Positions 29,355-31,035 of a DNA stretch of 31,035 nucleotides are shown here, piece by piece. The notes beneath the pieces are model-generated. The model saw only the letters and a program-made list of their open reading frames with translations. It did no database searches and was not told the DNA's origin. The stretch's first letter is position 1, and each line of letters opens with the position of its first letter. Source of the DNA: Patescibacteria group bacterium (GTDB taxonomy: Bacteria; Patescibacteriota; Microgenomatia; UBA12405; JAHJSD01). The position numbers were made by a program, and so were the translations under genes. The stretch lies in assembly GCA_018830585.1 (NCBI GenBank), contig JAHJSD010000016.1, positions 1 through 31,035 on the forward strand, written 5' to 3'.

Positions 29355-30560
29355 ATGGAAAAGTTTATTTTTAAAGCTAAAAACTGGAAAGGCAAATATA
29401 TTAGGGGGGTAGTTGAAGCGAAAGAACGTAAAGACGCGATTAACTTGCTTAAAGAGAGGGATTTGGTAATTCTTTCCCTTTCCGTTATCAAGAATTCTTT
29501 TTTGGGCCAACTCAAGGCCCTGCTTTTGCTCAGAGTAACCCTGGGGCAGCTTTGCGGTTTTACCCGGCAACTGGCGACCATGGTCAATGCCGGATTGCCG
29601 ATAGCGGAGGCATTGAATCTGCTTAAAGAACAGGCCAAAGGCAAGATGGGTTTGATTGTCGAGGATTGCTTGGCAAAGGTCCAGGGGGGCGAACCTTTAG
29701 GAAAGGCTCTGGCTAAAGAAAGAAAGATTTTCGGCGATGTCTACATTGCTTCGATCAAAGCAGGCGAAGAAGGCGGAGTTTTGGATAAAGTATTGCTAAG
29801 ATTAGCCGATAATTTGGAACAAAAGAAAGAGTTTTTGGCCAAGGTCAAAGGAGCGATGATTTACCCGGTGATTGTTATCGTGGGGATGATCGGGGTCACT
29901 TTTATCATGATGATCTTCGTTGTTCCCAAAATGACCTCGCTTTACGGTGAATTCGGCAGTGAAATGCCTTTATCAACCAGGGTTTTGATCTCGATAGCCA
30001 ATTTCGTTTCCGGCAACGTCCTCCTTTTCCCGTTTGCGATTTTGGGGATATTCTTTGTTTTCAGCAGTTTTAGTAAGACTAAAGCGGGAAAAACAAAGAT
30101 TGATGAATTGAAGCTCAAGATTCCCATTGTCGGACCCTTGCTTAAAGCGGTTTTGCTGACCGAGATTACCAGAACTTTAAGCACTCTTTTGGGAACAGGG
30201 GTCCATTTGGTTGACTCTTTAAAAATAGTCGGAGAAGCGGCCGGCAACGAAGTTTTTACCCAGGGATTGGACCGGGCCGCCGAACGGGTGGAAAAGGGGC
30301 TGCCCTTATCGGAAGCGATCGAAGAAAACCCCGCTTTCCCCCCGATTGTCTCTCAGCTGATTTCCACCGGAGAGGAAACAGGTACTTTGGACCAGGTTTT
30401 GGGTAATGTTTCCCGGTATTTCGAGTCCGAATCCGAGGAAAAAGTGAAAGCCTTGACAAGCGCGATAGAGCCACTTATCATGGTTGTATTGGGTCTTGGT
30501 GTTGGTTTTTTGGTAATGGCGATCATTATGCCGATTTATAACTTGACCAGTCAATTTTAA
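29355..30560 (+). CDS. pilC: Type IV pilus inner-membrane platform protein PilC
   Basis: The protein has 401 residues. 'FIFKAKNWKGKYIRGVVEAKERKDAINLLKERDL' at the start matches the PilC/GspF N-terminal region. Two GspF domains follow ('FTRQLATMVNAGLPIAEALNLL' near 70-90 and 'ITRTLSTLLGTGVHLVDSLKIV' near 275-297). Three membrane segments are seen, at about 160-190, 215-240 and 375-398. PilC anchors the pilin machine and transmits the ATPase motion. ATG 29355 begins at the conserved 'MEKFIFKA'; an in-frame GTG at 29304 would add 17 residues that do not resemble the family. It follows pilT by 136 bases with no clear Shine-Dalgarno. Confidence 0.93.
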   Translation: MEKFIFKAKNWKGKYIRGVVEAKERKDAINLLKERDLVILSLSVIKNSFLGQLKALLLLRVTLGQLCGFTRQLATMVNAGLPIAEALNLLKEQAKGKMGLIVEDCLAKVQGGEPLGKALAKERKIFGDVYIASIKAGEEGGVLDKVLLRLADNLEQKKEFLAKVKGAMIYPVIVIVGMIGVTFIMMIFVVPKMTSLYGEFGSEMPLSTRVLISIANFVSGNVLLFPFAILGIFFVFSSFSKTKAGKTKIDELKLKIPIVGPLLKAVLLTEITRTLSTLLGTGVHLVDSLKIVGEAAGNEVFTQGLDRAAERVEKGLPLSEAIEENPAFPPIVSQLISTGEETGTLDQVLGNVSRYFESESEEKVKALTSAIEPLIMVVLGLGVGFLVMAIIMPIYNLTSQF

Positions 30561-30617
30561 GAAGGCCGAGAGGTTATTTGGTCGAAAATTTCTAAAAAGA
30601 GCGGAAAGGGGGTGAAT

Positions 30618-31035
30618 ATGAAAATTCAAAATTCAAAATTCAAAATTCAAAATTTGGGTTTTACCTTAGTTGAACTTTTGATTGTTATCGCCTTAATTGG
30701 TATTTTGGCGGGAGCGATTGTGGCCACTTTAAACCCAGTGGAACAGGTGAACAAGGCCAGGGACGCGAAGTATGACAATGAAACGGCCGAACTTCTGGCA
30801 GGGATGGAGAGATATTACGCTTCTTTGCAAACCTATCCTTGGTTGGAAATGGCCGATGGTCCCGGCGGTACCGGATCGGTTACTCTGGAAACCGTTTGGG
30901 GAGGAAACAGCCTTATGTGCGGGGCGGGAATTTTGGGTACAGCCGACTTTGATCTAGTGACATCAACCCAGCAATGTGAGATTGGTTACAACGGTAAATT
31001 AATTGACGCCCAGGAAGTTAAACCCGCTTTCAGAA
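30618..31035 (+). CDS. Type IV prepilin (PulG-like), partial at window end
   Basis: The frame starts at ATG 30618 and is open to the end of the window (139 residues seen). A short basic leader ('MKIQNSKFKIQNLG') precedes the prepilin-peptidase site G-FTLVELL; the glutamate at mature position 5 is present. A hydrophobic helix 'LIVIALIGILAGAIVATLNP' and a soluble domain with two Cys ('LMCGAGIL', 'QQCEIGYNG'), possibly forming a disulfide, follow. It would be cleaved by PilD and assembled by PilB/PilC. A strong Shine-Dalgarno (AAAGGGGGTG, 30605-30614) fits a highly made structural subunit. Its leader is encoded by a 7-bp tandem repeat. The 3' end lies outside the window. Confidence 0.93.
   Translation, partial: MKIQNSKFKIQNLGFTLVELLIVIALIGILAGAIVATLNPVEQVNKARDAKYDNETAELLAGMERYYASLQTYPWLEMADGPGGTGSVTLETVWGGNSLMCGAGILGTADFDLVTSTQQCEIGYNGKLIDAQEVKPAFR
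30621..30655. repeat. 7-bp tandem repeat (AAAATTC)x5 inside the prepilin leader
   Basis: Four exact AAAATTC units and a fifth AAAATTT directly follow the start codon. They encode the leader up to the residue just before the cleavage-site glycine. Seven is not a multiple of three, so gain or loss of one unit would shift the frame. Confidence 0.9.

Overview
The window looks like a chromosomal piece of a Candidate Phyla Radiation (Patescibacteria) bacterium, most likely of the Microgenomates group. This is inferred from gene content, because no rRNA is present. The pointers are an ATP-dependent archaeal-type DNA ligase, an EndoQ-like PHP/zinc-finger nuclease, a compact type IV pilus operon (pilB, pilT, pilC, prepilin), a short DNA polymerase III delta' subunit, a MacAB-like exporter, and intergenic spaces crowded with dispersed hairpin repeats and AT-rich tandem repeats. 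The standard genetic code fits every gene. No CRISPR array was seen.

Layout: 0.26-0.75 kb, a Phd/YefM-RelE/ParE toxin-antitoxin pair (+). 0.8-5.1 kb, a minus-strand group: small coiled protein, PHP phosphoesterase, HlyD/MacA adaptor, MacB-type ATPase and FtsX-type permease, with repeats inserted between the last two. 5.1-17.25 kb, an accessory region: a broken TOPRIM (OLD-like) nuclease, then an AT-rich minus-strand operon of about 8.5 kb (6.2-14.7 kb) flanked by two direct copies of a repeat of roughly 150 bp, then an IS110 transposase remnant, a small membrane protein and a complete IS1595-type insertion sequence. 17.35 kb, tRNA-Ala(CGC). 17.9-25.9 kb, mostly housekeeping genes on the minus strand: phosphoribosyltransferase-like protein, EndoQ-like nuclease with a CaCA cation exchanger, DNA ligase, Fic protein and delta'. 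26.3 kb to the end, the plus-strand type IV pilus genes, with the prepilin running off the window.

The most unusual element is the flanked operon. It encodes five radical SAM proteins (one B12-binding, four with SPASM/twitch-like C-termini), a HldE/TagD-like cytidylyltransferase with a novel N-terminal extension, a thymidylate-kinase-like P-loop kinase and a sugar-1-phosphate nucleotidyltransferase. A decayed class I methyltransferase lies inside it. Every intact junction overlaps or nearly abuts, so the genes are almost certainly co-translated. The set suggests a pathway that builds or remodels a small molecule by radical chemistry and activates it as a nucleotide conjugate. I know of no described pathway with this set.

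Other points of note: pilB and pilT appear to have promoters so close to their ATGs that their mRNAs would be leaderless or nearly so, while the prepilin has a strong Shine-Dalgarno. The prepilin leader peptide is encoded by a 7-bp tandem repeat, so a change in copy number would shift the reading frame. Several hairpin repeat families recur between genes, some nested in one another, and they have altered gene ends (the ATPase C-terminus) and created spurious N-terminal ORF extensions (pilB and the B12 radical SAM gene).
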